DNA of 64,000 bases. It comes from Candidatus Puniceispirillum sp. (GTDB lineage Bacteria > Pseudomonadota > Alphaproteobacteria > Puniceispirillales > Puniceispirillaceae). The stretch covers positions 38,271-102,270 of the forward strand of contig JAOEVD010000006.1 of NCBI GenBank assembly GCA_028383305.1, given 5' to 3'. Of the stretch, positions 30,770 through 40,480 are shown piece after piece. Numbering within the stretch: the stretch's first letter is position 1; each line of letters opens with the position of its first letter. The notes under the pieces are model-generated. The model saw nothing but the letters and a program-made list of their open reading frames with translations, did no database searches and was not told the origin of the DNA. The position numbers were made by a program, and so were the translations under genes.

Positions 30770-31645
30770 CTAGCTTTTCAAGCGATAGCCCGAACGCAAG
30801 GCCTTATAACATAAAATGGCCAAAACGACATTCACCGCAACAAGGCAGTAAAAGCCGGTCATAAGTGGCCGGTCGGCAATCCCGATCATGCCGTAGCGAA
30901 ACCCGTCAATGGCATAAAATACCGGATTCAGGCTGGCAATCACATCAAATGGCGCAGGAAGCCGGTCAACCGAATAAAAGGTTCCCGATAAAAAGGTCAG
31001 CGGCTGGATAGCAAAATTTGTAATGGCCGCCAATTCGTCAAATTTATTGGCCCAGATTCCGGCTAGAATACCAGCAAAAGACATGGCAAATGCACCTAGA
31101 ATTAAAAACCCAATGGCGATCATTGGATGCGGTGGCAACGCGCCACCAACAAGAATGACCAAGGCAAACGCCGTTACGATGCCAACACAAAGACCGCGCG
31201 TCATGCCCGCCGCGGCTAGCCCAAACAGCAATTCACCCGGCCCCAAAGGCGGCATTAGTAAATCAACAATATTGCCCTGCACTTTTGAGACAACAAGCGA
31301 AGATGATGTATTGGCAAAAGCATTTTGAAGAACATTCATCATCACCAGGCCCGGCACAAGAAATGTCACAAAATCAATATCACCGGCAAAGCTGGCGCGG
31401 TCACCAATCGCCACTGAAAAAACCATCAAAAACAAAATCGAGGTGATAACTGGTGCCGCCAGCGTTTGTGTGGCGATTTTCAAAAACCGCTGTACTTCGC
31501 GTTGATATAGCATGCCAAGACCAACCCAATTCACCGGTCCAATATAAACCGGACGGCGCAATTCATGCGCCGATGATAACAGGGGGGCTGCCGAGACTGC
31601 TTTGGCAGATGAAGATGTATTTGTCTTTGAATCGAGATCGGTCAT
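30770..31645 (-). CDS. ABC-2 type transporter permease (YadH-like)
   Basis: The 291-residue inner-membrane protein has about six membrane segments and the ABC-2 permease blocks LVPGLVMMNVLQNAFANTSSSLVVSK, LMPPLGPGELL and FLSGTFYSVDRLPAPF. These permeases export sugars, lipids or drugs with a separate ATPase subunit. No ATPase gene is adjacent: dcd lies downstream and recX is divergent upstream, so the partner must be elsewhere. The substrate is unknown. Confidence 0.9.
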   Translation of the reverse strand: MTDLDSKTNTSSSAKAVSAAPLLSSAHELRRPVYIGPVNWVGLGMLYQREVQRFLKIATQTLAAPVITSILFLMVFSVAIGDRASFAGDIDFVTFLVPGLVMMNVLQNAFANTSSSLVVSKVQGNIVDLLMPPLGPGELLFGLAAAGMTRGLCVGIVTAFALVILVGGALPPHPMIAIGFLILGAFAMSFAGILAGIWANKFDELAAITNFAIQPLTFLSGTFYSVDRLPAPFDVIASLNPVFYAIDGFRYGMIGIADRPLMTGFYCLVAVNVVLAILCYKALRSGYRLKS

Positions 31646-31800
31646 GCGGTCAAAATAGGCCGCAATCTGATCTGGCGCAATGGGGCAAAGGACAGCTTTT
31701 GCCTTTCATCCAAAAACCGCCTAATCTTGTCAACGGCATATCGCCATTTTGACCGATTTTGGGGGCGGCCCCAGCAACCGAAAAGCATCATTTCATATTC

Positions 31801-32385
31801 ATGGCAAAAGCACCTATCAAAACAAGATTGATGAATAAGGCGGTTGATTATCTTGGGCGCTATGCCAGCTCGCAACACCGGCTGCGCGACGTGCTTAGCC
31901 GGTTTGCAACGCGCAAGCTTGATCAGCATGATCCCGATGACATTGCCGCCGCGATTGATGCAACCGTGACGCGCTGCCAGACGCTTGGCTATGTCAATGA
32001 TGACGCCTTTGCCCAATCACAGGCGCGAAGCCACCGCCGGCAAGGTCGCTCGCAGCTTGGCATCCGACAACGGCTTCGTCAGCATCGGCTTGATGATGAT
32101 GTGATTGATGCGGCACTGGACGTGGCTGATGAACATGCTGCCAATGGCGAGTTGCTTGCCGCCTGCCGCTTTGCCCGCCGTCGCCGAATTGGCCCGTTTG
32201 ATCACCGGCGAAATGATGGTGATGACCGCGATGCCATCATGCAACGTCGGCAACGCCAGCTTGGTGCCATGGCGCGCGCAGGATTTGCCATGGCGATCAG
32301 CCGCAAAGTTTTTGATCTTGCCGATTCAACCGCTGGCGAATCGCTGATTGACCAGCTTGAACATGGCGAAGACCCAACAGCTTAA
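31801..32385 (+). CDS. recX: Regulatory protein RecX
   Basis: RecX binds RecA filaments and limits recombinase activity. The protein (194 residues from ATG 31801) has the three-helix repeats typical of RecX: KAVDYLGRYASSQHRLRDVLSRF, CQTLGYVNDDAFAQSQARSHRRQGRS and IRQRLRQHRLDDDVIDAAL. An upstream TTG at 31759 is less likely. recA is not nearby. It is divergent from the permease gene. Confidence 0.87.
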   Translation: MAKAPIKTRLMNKAVDYLGRYASSQHRLRDVLSRFATRKLDQHDPDDIAAAIDATVTRCQTLGYVNDDAFAQSQARSHRRQGRSQLGIRQRLRQHRLDDDVIDAALDVADEHAANGELLAACRFARRRRIGPFDHRRNDGDDRDAIMQRRQRQLGAMARAGFAMAISRKVFDLADSTAGESLIDQLEHGEDPTA

Positions 32386-32481
32386 CCATCCGTCATTGTC
32401 GCAAGCCTTGCCGATCCTCACCGGCTGCGATAATAATTTTGAATAAGATTGCATAAAACGGACTGGCAAGCAGCATCAAGC

Positions 32482-32520
32482 AGGCCAAAACCAAAAAATA
32501 AGGCCGAAATATAAGGCCAA
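32482..32520 (+). repeat. A-rich repeat leader of acsA
   Basis: The short unit AGGCC(A/G)AA occurs three times, starting at 32482, 32501 and 32514, within an A-rich leader just before the acsA ribosome-binding site. Sixteen bases, AAAAATAAGGCCGAAA at about 32495-32510, recur exactly in the proA leader near 54785-54800. Whether this is regulatory or only compositional is unknown. Confidence 0.5.
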
Positions 32521-32546
32521 TAAAGCATTGTTGAAGGAGTCTTTTG

Positions 32547-34493
32547 ATGAAACAGGACATGATCTTTGAGCCAAGCGCAAATTTGGCAAAATCGGCACTT
32601 ATTGACGCGAATGGCTATGCCACCCTTTACCAAGATTCGATTGCCAATCCCGATCAATTCTGGGCCGAGCATGGCAAGCGCATTGAATGGATCAAGCCCT
32701 ATAGCCAGATCAGCGACGTATCTTATGACGCCAAAGATTTACATATCAAATGGTATGCTGACGGCACGTTAAATGCGGCGGCTAACTGCCTTGACCGCCA
32801 TCTTGCCACCCGCGGCGATCAGACAGCCATCATCTGGGAAGGCGATGAGCTCGATCAGCACCGCCATATCACTTATCGCGAATTGCATGAAGAAGTGTGT
32901 AAATTTGCCAATGTGTTAAAGGCAAATGGCGCCAAAAAAGGCGACCGGATCACCATCTATATGCCAATGATTCCCGAAGCCACCGTGGCGATGCTGGCTT
33001 GTGCGCGGATTGGCGCTGTGCATTCGGTTGTTTTTGGCGGCTTTTCGCCAGATGCGCTTGCTGGCCGGATTCAAGATTGCGACTCAACAATGGTGATCAC
33101 CGCCGATGAAGGGGTTCGTGGTGGACGGCCAATTCCATTAAAAGCCAACACCGATGAAGCCTTGGTCAATTGCCCCGATTGCAAAACCGCGATTGTGGTC
33201 AAGCGAACCGGCGGCAAGATTGACTGGGTTGACGGGCGCGATGTCTGGTATCACGAGGCCATGGCGAGCGCCTCGGCCGATTGCCCCGCTGAAGAAATGA
33301 ACGCCGAAGACCCGATGTTCATTCTCTATACATCAGGATCAACCGGCAAACCAAAGGGGGTTCTTCACACCACGGGCGGCTATATGGTTTATGCCTCGAT
33401 GACGCATCAATATGTTTTTGATTACCATGATGGCGACATATATTGGTGTACCGCCGATGTTGGCTGGGTGACGGGTCATAGCTATATCGTCTATGGGCCA
33501 TTGGCCAATGGCGCGGTAACCTTGATGTTTGAAGGTGTGCCAACCTATCCTGACAGTTCTAGATTCTGGCGTGTTGTCGAAAAACATAAGGTCAATATTT
33601 TCTACACCGCGCCAACCGCCATCCGCGCCTTGATGCGCGAAGGCGATAAGCCTGTCACGGTTTGTGACCGATCATCTTTGCGGCTTCTTGGATCGGTTGG
33701 CGAACCGATCAATCCCGAAGCATGGATGTGGTATCATAATGTGGTTGGCGAAAAACGCTGCCCGATTGTTGATACGTGGTGGCAAACCGAAACAGGCGGC
33801 ATTCTGATTACGCCGCTACCTGGGGCGACCGCCACCAAACCCGGTTCGGCAACCAAACCTTTTTTCGGCATTCAGCCAGTTCTTGTTGATGGCGACAACA
33901 ATATTCTTGATGGTGCCAGTGATGGCAATTTATGTATTGGCAATTCATGGCCTGGCCAGATGCGAACCGTCTATGGCGACCATCAGCGGTTCATCGAAAC
34001 CTATTTCACCACCTTCCCGGGTCGCTATTTCACTGGTGACGGCGCCCGCCGTGACCAGGACGGCTATTTCTGGATTACCGGCCGTGTTGATGATGTGTTG
34101 AATGTATCCGGCCACCGGATGGGAACAGCCGAAGTTGAATCGGCATTGGTGGCGCATCCGAAAGTGGCCGAGGCTGCGGTTGTTGGCTATCCGCATGATA
34201 TCAAAGGGCAAGGAATCTATGCCTATGTCACCTTGGTTGCCGATGCGGTTGCTGATGATCAGCTGGCCGCTGAGTTGCGTCAATGGACACGCAAAGAAAT
34301 TGGCCCCATCGCGACACCCGACCTATTGCAATGGGCACCACAATTGCCAAAAACGCGGTCAGGCAAGATCATGCGGCGCATTTTACGGAAAATTGCCGCC
34401 AATGAATATGATCAGCTCGGCGATACATCAACCTTGACCGATCCAGCGGTGGTTGATGATCTTGTCGAAAATCGGCAAAATCGCAGTGACTAG
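32547..34493 (+). CDS. acsA: Acetyl-CoA synthetase (AMP-forming)
   Basis: AcsA activates acetate to acetyl-CoA through acetyl-AMP. The 648-residue protein carries the adenylation motifs [42 protein letters not shown] and the C-terminal [11 protein letters not shown], whose Lys is the acetylation-regulated catalytic residue. Full length and the [23 protein letters not shown] block favour the acetyl enzyme. ATG 32547 has AAGGAG at 32534-32539, seven bases upstream, and is better than TTG 32544. The leader has A-rich repeats. Confidence 0.95.
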   Translation: MKQDMIFEPSANLAKSALIDANGYATLYQDSIANPDQFWAEHGKRIEWIKPYSQISDVSYDAKDLHIKWYADGTLNAAANCLDRHLATRGDQTAIIWEGDELDQHRHITYRELHEEVCKFANVLKANGAKKGDRITIYMPMIPEATVAMLACARIGAVHSVVFGGFSPDALAGRIQDCDSTMVITADEGVRGGRPIPLKANTDEALVNCPDCKTAIVVKRTGGKIDWVDGRDVWYHEAMASASADCPAEEMNAEDPMFILYTSGSTGKPKGVLHTTGGYMVYASMTHQYVFDYHDGDIYWCTADVGWVTGHSYIVYGPLANGAVTLMFEGVPTYPDSSRFWRVVEKHKVNIFYTAPTAIRALMREGDKPVTVCDRSSLRLLGSVGEPINPEAWMWYHNVVGEKRCPIVDTWWQTETGGILITPLPGATATKPGSATKPFFGIQPVLVDGDNNILDGASDGNLCIGNSWPGQMRTVYGDHQRFIETYFTTFPGRYFTGDGARRDQDGYFWITGRVDDVLNVSGHRMGTAEVESALVAHPKVAEAAVVGYPHDIKGQGIYAYVTLVADAVADDQLAAELRQWTRKEIGPIATPDLLQWAPQLPKTRSGKIMRRILRKIAANEYDQLGDTSTLTDPAVVDDLVENRQNRSD

Positions 34494-34499
34494 CAATGA

Positions 34500-34826
34500 C
34501 TAGACCCATTTTGGCAACCCAATCGGGGCAAGGCCACCAGATCTGATGGCCTGATCCTCATTTATGGCCGCCTCAGCATCGCGGTGCAAACCGAGAAGCA
34601 AAGCAATCGCCGTCCGAAAAGAAGGACGCGATAAATGATCAAAACGGTCAAGATCCGAAACCAAGGCGCGATCTTGCTGATACATCGCCACACCATAGCT
34701 GCCACGCCCTTGTGCATGTGCCATAGATATTCCAAAATCTGCCAAAATCAGGCTAACGCCACCATAAAACCAAAATTTCAAATGCCGTGAAAAAAGGCTG
34801 CCAGTCTTAAACTTGTCGCATCGCAT
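34500..34826 (-). CDS. Hypothetical exported protein
   Basis: I do not recognise this 108-residue protein. It starts with a basic stretch, then a hydrophobic segment (WFYGGVSLILADFGISMAHAQ) ending AHAQ, a plausible signal peptide cleavage site, and a short mature part rich in Asp, Leu and Arg (DRALVSDLDRFDHLSRPSFRTAIALLLGLHRDAEAAI). The helical mature region suggests a small periplasmic protein. It is convergent with acsA, six bases apart, and lies downstream of the SCO1 gene. Confidence 0.5.
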   Translation of the reverse strand: MRCDKFKTGSLFSRHLKFWFYGGVSLILADFGISMAHAQGRGSYGVAMYQQDRALVSDLDRFDHLSRPSFRTAIALLLGLHRDAEAAINEDQAIRSGGLAPIGLPKWV

Positions 34827-34925
34827 CGTCACTTCAAAATCGTCACAAAGAAATGAATCACAATTTTTGGAGAATGCTACGTTCGGTTAATCCAAACGGT
34901 CAATACCGTCACAGCCAGCGCCTGT

Positions 34926-35579
34926 TTACAGAATCGATTTCAGCTTTTCAGTGATAAAGGCAATCGGCTCATTATGCACGATCGTACCTTTAAAGCTGCC
35001 ATCATCACGATATAGAAATACCGCGGCGCTGTGATCATAAAGATAATCCCCATCGCCTTGATCATTCTTTTGCGCATAGACGCCGAATTGTTGCAGCACC
35101 GAACGCACCTGATCCGGCGATCCAGTTAGGCCGGTAACATTGGCGTCAAACAGGCCAAGATATTGCTTTAATTGTTCTGGCGTATCACGCTCAGGGTCGA
35201 CCGTGATGAATAAAATCTGCAGCGCCTTCGTATCAATACCCGCCGATTCCAGATTATCACTTGCAGTGGCAAGTGTTGTCAAAGTGGTTGGGCAAACATC
35301 TGGACAATAGGTAAAGCCAAAAAACAGCGCAATCGGCCGATCGGCAAAATCATCTTGATTTCGCACAATGCCGTTTTGATCAATCAGTTCGATGTTATTA
35401 TCTTGAAACTGCGGAATGCCGATTGTGTTTTTTTGGGCGAATTGATCAGAAATCAAAAACACGCTAGCCGCAAGCCCAAGAAACAACAAAGCCACGGCGA
35501 TCACCCAACCAATCTTGCGAGCCGTCTGGTGGGGTTTGGTTCCGGCAGGTTTGGGCGATGTTGTGTGATCCTGTTTCAT
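34926..35579 (-). CDS. SCO1/SenC family copper chaperone
   Basis: SCO proteins deliver copper to the CuA site of cytochrome c oxidase. The 217-residue protein has an N-terminal membrane anchor (WVIAVALLFLGLAASVFL), a thioredoxin fold, the copper motif CPDVC in FGFTYCPDVCPTTL and the copper His in YDHSAAVFLY. This fits the heme A synthase at 15.5 kb and an aa3-type oxidase. The promoter must be in the 35580-35791 gap, shared with yggT. Confidence 0.93.
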   Translation of the reverse strand: MKQDHTTSPKPAGTKPHQTARKIGWVIAVALLFLGLAASVFLISDQFAQKNTIGIPQFQDNNIELIDQNGIVRNQDDFADRPIALFFGFTYCPDVCPTTLTTLATASDNLESAGIDTKALQILFITVDPERDTPEQLKQYLGLFDANVTGLTGSPDQVRSVLQQFGVYAQKNDQGDGDYLYDHSAAVFLYRDDGSFKGTIVHNEPIAFITEKLKSIL

Positions 35580-35791
35580 GCCCTAGATGTAGGCGAATAG
35601 GCAGGGGCTTTCAAGGCTTTGCTTTTTACCACAATCTGCTGTTTTGGCGATGGCAGAAACAAGGCCAAACCAAAGCCTTTGCCCGATCGCGAATGAAAGA
35701 TTGTCATTGCCAATCGGTTTTGATTATAGTGCGGTGCTCACGGCGCATAAGTGTCAAGCTAAACCATTGAAACCATGACGAGTCGATATTC

Positions 35792-36073
35792 ATGTATGCA
35801 TTTGCCATCCTCATTGACCAGATCATCAATCTTTATATCTGGACTCTGCTTGCCTATCTTGCGGCAGGTTGGTTGATCGCCTTTAAGATCATCAACCCGT
35901 GGCAGCCGATTGTGCGGATGATCATTGATGTTCTGGCCCGAATCCATGAACCATTATTGCGGCCAATACGCCGGATTTTGCCCGATTTTGGGGCGCTTGA
36001 TGTCAGCCCAATCGTGTTGTTTCTTTTGGCGCAATTCCTGCGCAATCTTTTGCAAAGCAGTTTAACAGGATAG
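35792..36073 (+). CDS. YggT family membrane protein
   Basis: The 93-residue protein has two membrane segments separated by the conserved loop INPWQPIVRMIIDVLARIHEPLLRPIRRILP, the YggT signature with the PLLRPIRR core. YggT proteins are linked to osmotic tolerance and possibly to division-protein complexes. It is 54 bases before folD on the same strand; the same order occurs in other alphaproteobacteria. Confidence 0.9.
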   Translation: MYAFAILIDQIINLYIWTLLAYLAAGWLIAFKIINPWQPIVRMIIDVLARIHEPLLRPIRRILPDFGALDVSPIVLFLLAQFLRNLLQSSLTG

Positions 36074-36127
36074 GCGTTACCAGCTAGATCACAATGACCG
36101 CATGATAAGCGCGACCAAAAAAGGCAG

Positions 36128-37030
36128 ATGAGCATGAAAGATGCAGAAATAATTGACGGCAAGGCATTTTCAGAAAAGCTGGTCACGCAAGTGGCAGCCG
36201 GGGTTGAAGTCTTTGCCAAGGCCACCGGTCAAGTGCCCGGCCTTGCTGTTGTTCTTGTTGGCGAGAATCCGGCAAGTCAGGTTTATGTTCGCAACAAAAG
36301 CGAGCGCACCACCGCTGCTGGCATGCGGTCAATTGAACATCGTCTTGACCGTGATACAGACGAGGCCAGCTTGCTAGCCCTGATCGAAACCTTGAACCAA
36401 GATGATATGGTTGACGGCATTTTGGTGCAATTACCGCTTCCCGATCAGATCAACGCTGATGCGGTGATCAATGCCATTCGTCCAGATAAAGATGTTGACG
36501 GGTTTCATGTGGTCAATGCGGGTCTGCTGGCAACAGGTCAGGAATCGCTTGTGCCTTGCACGCCTTTTGGCTGTCTGCTGCTGCTTCGCGATAAATTGGG
36601 CGATTTATCAGGACTTCACGCCGTTGTTGTTGGCCGGTCAAATATTGTTGGCAAACCGATGGCACAATTGCTTCTTGGTGAGAGCTGTACCGTGACAATC
36701 GCCCATTCGCGCACCAAAGATTTGGAGTCAATCTGCCAGCAAGCCGATATTCTTGTTGCCGCTGTCGGGCGACCTGAAATGATTACCGATGCCCATGTCA
36801 AAAAAGGTGCAACCGTCATTGATGTTGGCATTAATCGGGTGCCAGCCCCTGAACGCAGGGACGGTAAATTTCGGCTAACCGGCGATGTTGATTTTGACAC
36901 GGCGGCAAAACAGGCTGGTGCAATCACGCCGGTACCCGGCGGCGTTGGCCCAATGACAATTGCCTGCCTATTACGCAACACGCTTGTTGCTGCGGCACGG
37001 CGTCACGGCGTCACCATCGGAAAAATCTGA
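36128..37030 (+). CDS. folD: Bifunctional methylenetetrahydrofolate dehydrogenase/cyclohydrolase
   Basis: FolD interconverts 5,10-methylene-, methenyl- and 10-formyl-tetrahydrofolate with NADP. The 300-residue protein has the catalytic YVRNKSE near residues 55-61, the substrate block [18 protein letters not shown], the Rossmann-type [14 protein letters not shown] and the C-terminal [16 protein letters not shown]. Two ATG codons (36128, 36134) could start it. It belongs with folE and folB as the third folate gene here. Confidence 0.97.
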   Translation: MSMKDAEIIDGKAFSEKLVTQVAAGVEVFAKATGQVPGLAVVLVGENPASQVYVRNKSERTTAAGMRSIEHRLDRDTDEASLLALIETLNQDDMVDGILVQLPLPDQINADAVINAIRPDKDVDGFHVVNAGLLATGQESLVPCTPFGCLLLLRDKLGDLSGLHAVVVGRSNIVGKPMAQLLLGESCTVTIAHSRTKDLESICQQADILVAAVGRPEMITDAHVKKGATVIDVGINRVPAPERRDGKFRLTGDVDFDTAAKQAGAITPVPGGVGPMTIACLLRNTLVAAARRHGVTIGKI

Positions 37031-37142
37031 TAAAACTTATCAATTGCGTAAAAATAGATAGCGAAAGCTGGCTTGCTTAGGCAGAAACTTAATCCGATCT
37101 AGCGCGCTGGATTGACCCGTTTAACAAGGAATGCTGATCATC

Positions 37143-37343
37143 ATGCAGTTTGACCAAATTATTCTTGTCGTGGCATTGTTCTGTGTCGCTGGCATTCTTT
37201 TCTGGGGCGTGATCACAATGGCGCGCGGTGGTGCCTATAATGTAAAAAATTCAAACCGGATTATGCGATACCGGATTATATTTCAGGCCATCGCATTAAT
37301 CTTGATTTTGGGCTTGATGTGGCATCGAAGCCGCAATGGTTAA
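37143..37343 (+). CDS. HIG1-domain twin-transmembrane protein
   Basis: The 66-residue protein has two membrane helices joined by a short polar loop, with MARGGAYNVKNSNRIMRYRIIFQAIALILI, the HIG1/hypoxia-induced pattern (PF04588) with SN-x2-MR-x-R-x3-Q-x-A. Homologues associate with respiratory supercomplexes in mitochondria; the bacterial role is inferred. In alphaproteobacteria this gene regularly precedes the cobalamin adenosyltransferase and etfBA, as here. ATG 37143 is preferred to 37131 because the purine-rich AAGGA directly abuts the earlier ATG. Confidence 0.8.
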   Translation: MQFDQIILVVALFCVAGILFWGVITMARGGAYNVKNSNRIMRYRIIFQAIALILILGLMWHRSRNG

Positions 37344-37401
37344 CCCCACCCGCATGGCCGCTTTTGCGGTGATGCCACGCAAATAGAATCGATAGGTAAT
37401 T

Positions 37402-37971
37402 ATGGTAAAGCTGAATAAAATCTACACGCGAACTGGCGATGCTGGCGAAACCAGTTTGGTCAATGGCATGCGAGTTTCAAAACATGCGCGCCGACCATCA
37501 GCCTTTGGCGAGGTTGACGAGGCCAATTCAGTGATTGGTCTGGCACGGCTTTACACTGGTGATATTGCTGATACTGATGCGATGCTGGCCCGGATTCAAA
37601 ATGATCTATTTGATCTTGGTGCCGATATCGCCACGCCGGAAACCAACAAGCCGGCCTTGCGCATTACCAGCGAACAGGTGATCCGACTGGAAACCGAAAT
37701 TGACATGATGAATGCCGAGCTTGATCCGCTTGGGTCATTTATTCTTCCCGGCGGCAGCCAAGCCTCGGCCTGGCTGCATCTAGCACGCACGGTAACGCGC
37801 CGCGCCGAACGCCATATGACTGAACTTGCCGCCGAAGAAGTCGTCAATGATGACGCGATGCGCTATGTAAACCGATTGTCAGATCATCTTTTCGTGCTTG
37901 CCCGCCGATTAAATGAAAATGGCAAGACCGACGTGTTATGGCGTCCCGGGCAAAATTCAGGGCAGAAATAG
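37402..37971 (+). CDS. pduO: Cob(I)alamin adenosyltransferase, PduO type
   Basis: The enzyme adenosylates cob(I)alamin to coenzyme B12. The 189-residue protein has the PduO signature KIYTRTGDAGETSL near the N-terminus for ATP, FGEVDEANSVIGLAR, and the R-x2-ER helix (ARTVTRRAERHM) near residues 130-140. It fits cobS and cobT as evidence for adenosylcobalamin use. It is 58 bases after the HIG1 gene and 61 bases before etfB, likely one transcript. Confidence 0.93.
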   Translation: MVKLNKIYTRTGDAGETSLVNGMRVSKHARRPSAFGEVDEANSVIGLARLYTGDIADTDAMLARIQNDLFDLGADIATPETNKPALRITSEQVIRLETEIDMMNAELDPLGSFILPGGSQASAWLHLARTVTRRAERHMTELAAEEVVNDDAMRYVNRLSDHLFVLARRLNENGKTDVLWRPGQNSGQK

Positions 37972-38032
37972 ACAGGTTTTTGATAGGCGTCACCCCTAAG
38001 GTGGCTTTGACAATATTGCGGAGGATATGGAA

Positions 38033-38782
38033 ATGAAGGTTCTGGTTCCGGTAAAACGGGTTATTGACTATAATGTCAAAGTTCGTGTGAAAGCCGATCA
38101 ATCAGGTGTTGAACTTGCCAATGTGAAAATGGCAATGAACCCCTTTGATGAAATCGCGGTTGAGCAAGCTTTGCGGCTTCGCGAAGCCGGTACAGCGGAC
38201 GAAGTGATCGCCGTTTCGATTGGACCTGCGCAAAATCAGGAAACCATCCGCACCGCGCTTGCCATGGGCGCTGATCGCGGCATTCATATCGAAGCCCCAC
38301 ATGACATTGAACCCCTGGCCGTTGCCAAACTTTTAAAAGCTGTTGTCGCGCAGGAAAATCCGGGCATTGTCCTTGTTGGCAAACAGGCCATCGATGATGA
38401 TTGCAACCAAACTGGCCAGATGCTTGCTGCCTTGCTTGGTTGGGCGCAAGGCACGTTTGCATCCGCGCTGGAAATCGCTGGCGATAAAGCCAAAGTCATC
38501 CGCGAAGTTGATGGCGGATTGGAACATATCGAAATCAATATGCCAGCCATTGTCACGGTTGATTTACGGTTGAATGAGCCTCGCTATGCGTCACTGCCAA
38601 ATATCATGAAGGCCAAGAAAAAGCCGCTTGATAGCCTGACCGCTGGTGACCTTGGTGTTGATATTGCACCGCGCCTAACAATCGTCAAGGTTGAAGAGCC
38701 AGCCGCCCGCGCCGCCGGTATCAAAGTTGGCGATGTGCAGGAGTTGGTAAGCAAATTGAAAAACGAAGCAAAGGTGATATAA
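38033..38782 (+). CDS. etfB: Electron transfer flavoprotein beta subunit
   Basis: EtfB and EtfA form the FAD/AMP flavoprotein that collects electrons from acyl-CoA and other dehydrogenases for ETF-ubiquinone oxidoreductase. The 249-residue protein starts [19 protein letters not shown] and has [14 protein letters not shown], the AMP-binding [20 protein letters not shown] and the recognition-loop region [19 protein letters not shown] 38033 has GGAGGA eight bases upstream; ATG 38027 is too close to that site. etfA follows after three bases. Confidence 0.97.
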   Translation: MKVLVPVKRVIDYNVKVRVKADQSGVELANVKMAMNPFDEIAVEQALRLREAGTADEVIAVSIGPAQNQETIRTALAMGADRGIHIEAPHDIEPLAVAKLLKAVVAQENPGIVLVGKQAIDDDCNQTGQMLAALLGWAQGTFASALEIAGDKAKVIREVDGGLEHIEINMPAIVTVDLRLNEPRYASLPNIMKAKKKPLDSLTAGDLGVDIAPRLTIVKVEEPAARAAGIKVGDVQELVSKLKNEAKVI

Positions 38783-38785
38783 GCC

Positions 38786-39718
38786 ATGAGCATTTTAATC
38801 CTATGTGACCATGAAAATGGACAGCTAAGTCCAGTAACATTAAACGCTGTAAGCGCCGCCAGCCAGATTGGTGGCGAAATGCATATTCTTGTCGCAGGCG
38901 ATCAAACTGGCAATGTTGTCAAGGCCGCCGCCTCAATTGCCGGCATTGCCAAAGTTCTGGTGGCTGATGACAAATCCCTTGCAAACGGACTTGCCGAAAA
39001 TCTTGCGCCTTTGATGCAAAGCCTATCAGGCGGCTACTCACATATGATGGCTACAGCAACAACAACCGGCAAAAATGTCATGCCGCGCCTTGCTGCTCTA
39101 CTTGATGTGATGCAGATTTCCGACATTATCAAAATCGACGACGCCAACACATTCCAGCGTCCAATCTATGCTGGCAATGCCCTCTCAACCGTATCATCAA
39201 ACGAGGCCATTAAGGTGATTACCGTTCGCGGTACAGCGTTTGAAGCGGCGGCTGCCGAAGGCGGCAATGCCACTATCGAGCCCGTTGCCGGTGCCAGTGA
39301 TGCCGGCTTGTCAGCCTATGTCAAATCAGAGCTGTCCAGTTCGAAACGCCCTGAATTGACCTCGGCTCCGATTGTGATTTCAGGTGGACGCGGCATGCAA
39401 GATGGCGCCAATTTTGCCATGCTTGAAAAAATCGCCGACAAGCTTGGTGCGGCCGTTGGCGCATCACGCGCCGCGGTAGATGCCGGTTTCGTTCCCAATG
39501 ATTATCAGGTTGGCCAGACCGGCAAGGTTGTTGCGCCTGATCTGTATGTCGCGGTTGGCATTTCAGGTGCCATCCAGCATCTTGCCGGCATGAAAGACAG
39601 CAAGGTCATTGTCGCCATCAACAAGGATGATGAAGCGCCGATTTTCCAAGTTGCCGATTATGGACTGGTGGCCGATCTTTTTGATGCCGTTCCAGCGCTT
39701 GAAAAAGAGCTTGGCTAA
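38786..39718 (+). CDS. etfA: Electron transfer flavoprotein alpha subunit
   Basis: The 310-residue subunit carries the FAD-binding C-terminal domain with [70 protein letters not shown] and [21 protein letters not shown], all classic EtfA blocks. It starts three bases after the etfB stop, so the two are translationally coupled. A terminator follows at 39775-39800. Confidence 0.97.
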   Translation: MSILILCDHENGQLSPVTLNAVSAASQIGGEMHILVAGDQTGNVVKAAASIAGIAKVLVADDKSLANGLAENLAPLMQSLSGGYSHMMATATTTGKNVMPRLAALLDVMQISDIIKIDDANTFQRPIYAGNALSTVSSNEAIKVITVRGTAFEAAAAEGGNATIEPVAGASDAGLSAYVKSELSSSKRPELTSAPIVISGGRGMQDGANFAMLEKIADKLGAAVGASRAAVDAGFVPNDYQVGQTGKVVAPDLYVAVGISGAIQHLAGMKDSKVIVAINKDDEAPIFQVADYGLVADLFDAVPALEKELG

Positions 39719-39774
39719 CAGCACGGCCGATCAGGCCTAACAACACTGAGACCTGACAAAACATGAAACCAATT

Positions 39775-39800
39775 AGGCGGCGTTGCGATTCCGCCTTTTT
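39775..39800 (+). terminator. Intrinsic terminator after etfBA
   Basis: AGGCGG at 39775-39780 pairs with CCGCCT at 39791-39796 across a 10-base loop, followed by a T run to 39800. It lies 57 bases beyond the etfA stop and just before the convergent TlpA-like gene. Confidence 0.75.
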
Positions 39801-39808
39801 GCTGGCAA

Positions 39809-40480
39809 TCACACCAATAAATGATCTTGGTTATTCTGGCGTGAAGGCGCTGGTGACACATTGGCAAGGCGAAGCAGATTGCGAATTTCGGCAATCATCG
39901 GTGCCATATCCCATTCACGCGGCCCGACATAGGCCCAGCTTTGGCGTTGATCAGCACTCAGTAAAAAACTGGTTGGCAAACCCCGCACCCCCATTTCGCG
40001 CGATAGCGCCGCCTTAGGGTCAAACCCCATCAAAGGCCGGGTAATACCACGATCCTGCAAAAAAGGCAGGGCTTTTTGACGGCCGCCACGATCAACCGAA
40101 ACCAACAACAGCGTCACATCATCACCAAGCTGTTTGGCAGCATTGTCCAAGGCAGGTAATTCAGCAACACAAGGCGGGCACCATGTTGCCCAGAAATTCA
40201 CCAAAAGCGGTCGACCTTGCAATGAGTCGAGTCGGAAATCCTTGTCATTTTCATCACGAATCACCGTCAACATTGATGGTGCGGCTTTGCCTTCTGGTGG
40301 GGTCATTGCCGCCGCCAAATCTGGCCAAAGCATGAATGCCGAAAGCCCCATTACGCCGGTGAAAAGCTGGCGTCGCGATAAAGATTCGGTTTTTGGCTGA
40401 AAATTTGACGAAAGCCGCGTATAAGACAATGGATTTTCCCATTCTATTGGTTGTGAACATGGCGAAGAACGATAAAACAT
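39809..40480 (-). CDS. TlpA-like thioredoxin-fold protein with twin-arginine signal
   Basis: The protein (223 residues from ATG 40480) is a periplasmic thiol-disulfide oxidoreductase of the TlpA/ResA type: a twin-arginine-type signal [19 protein letters not shown], the active site WATWCPPC and the cis-Pro loop GLPTSFLL. Such reductases serve cytochrome c maturation or copper centre assembly. The start is uncertain: ATG 40480 overlaps the first codons of divergent argH, while TTG 40429 would leave a 29-base gap. The signal lies well inside either form. Confidence 0.85.
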   Translation of the reverse strand: MFYRSSPCSQPIEWENPLSYTRLSSNFQPKTESLSRRQLFTGVMGLSAFMLWPDLAAAMTPPEGKAAPSMLTVIRDENDKDFRLDSLQGRPLLVNFWATWCPPCVAELPALDNAAKQLGDDVTLLLVSVDRGGRQKALPFLQDRGITRPLMGFDPKAALSREMGVRGLPTSFLLSADQRQSWAYVGPREWDMAPMIAEIRNLLRLANVSPAPSRQNNQDHLLV

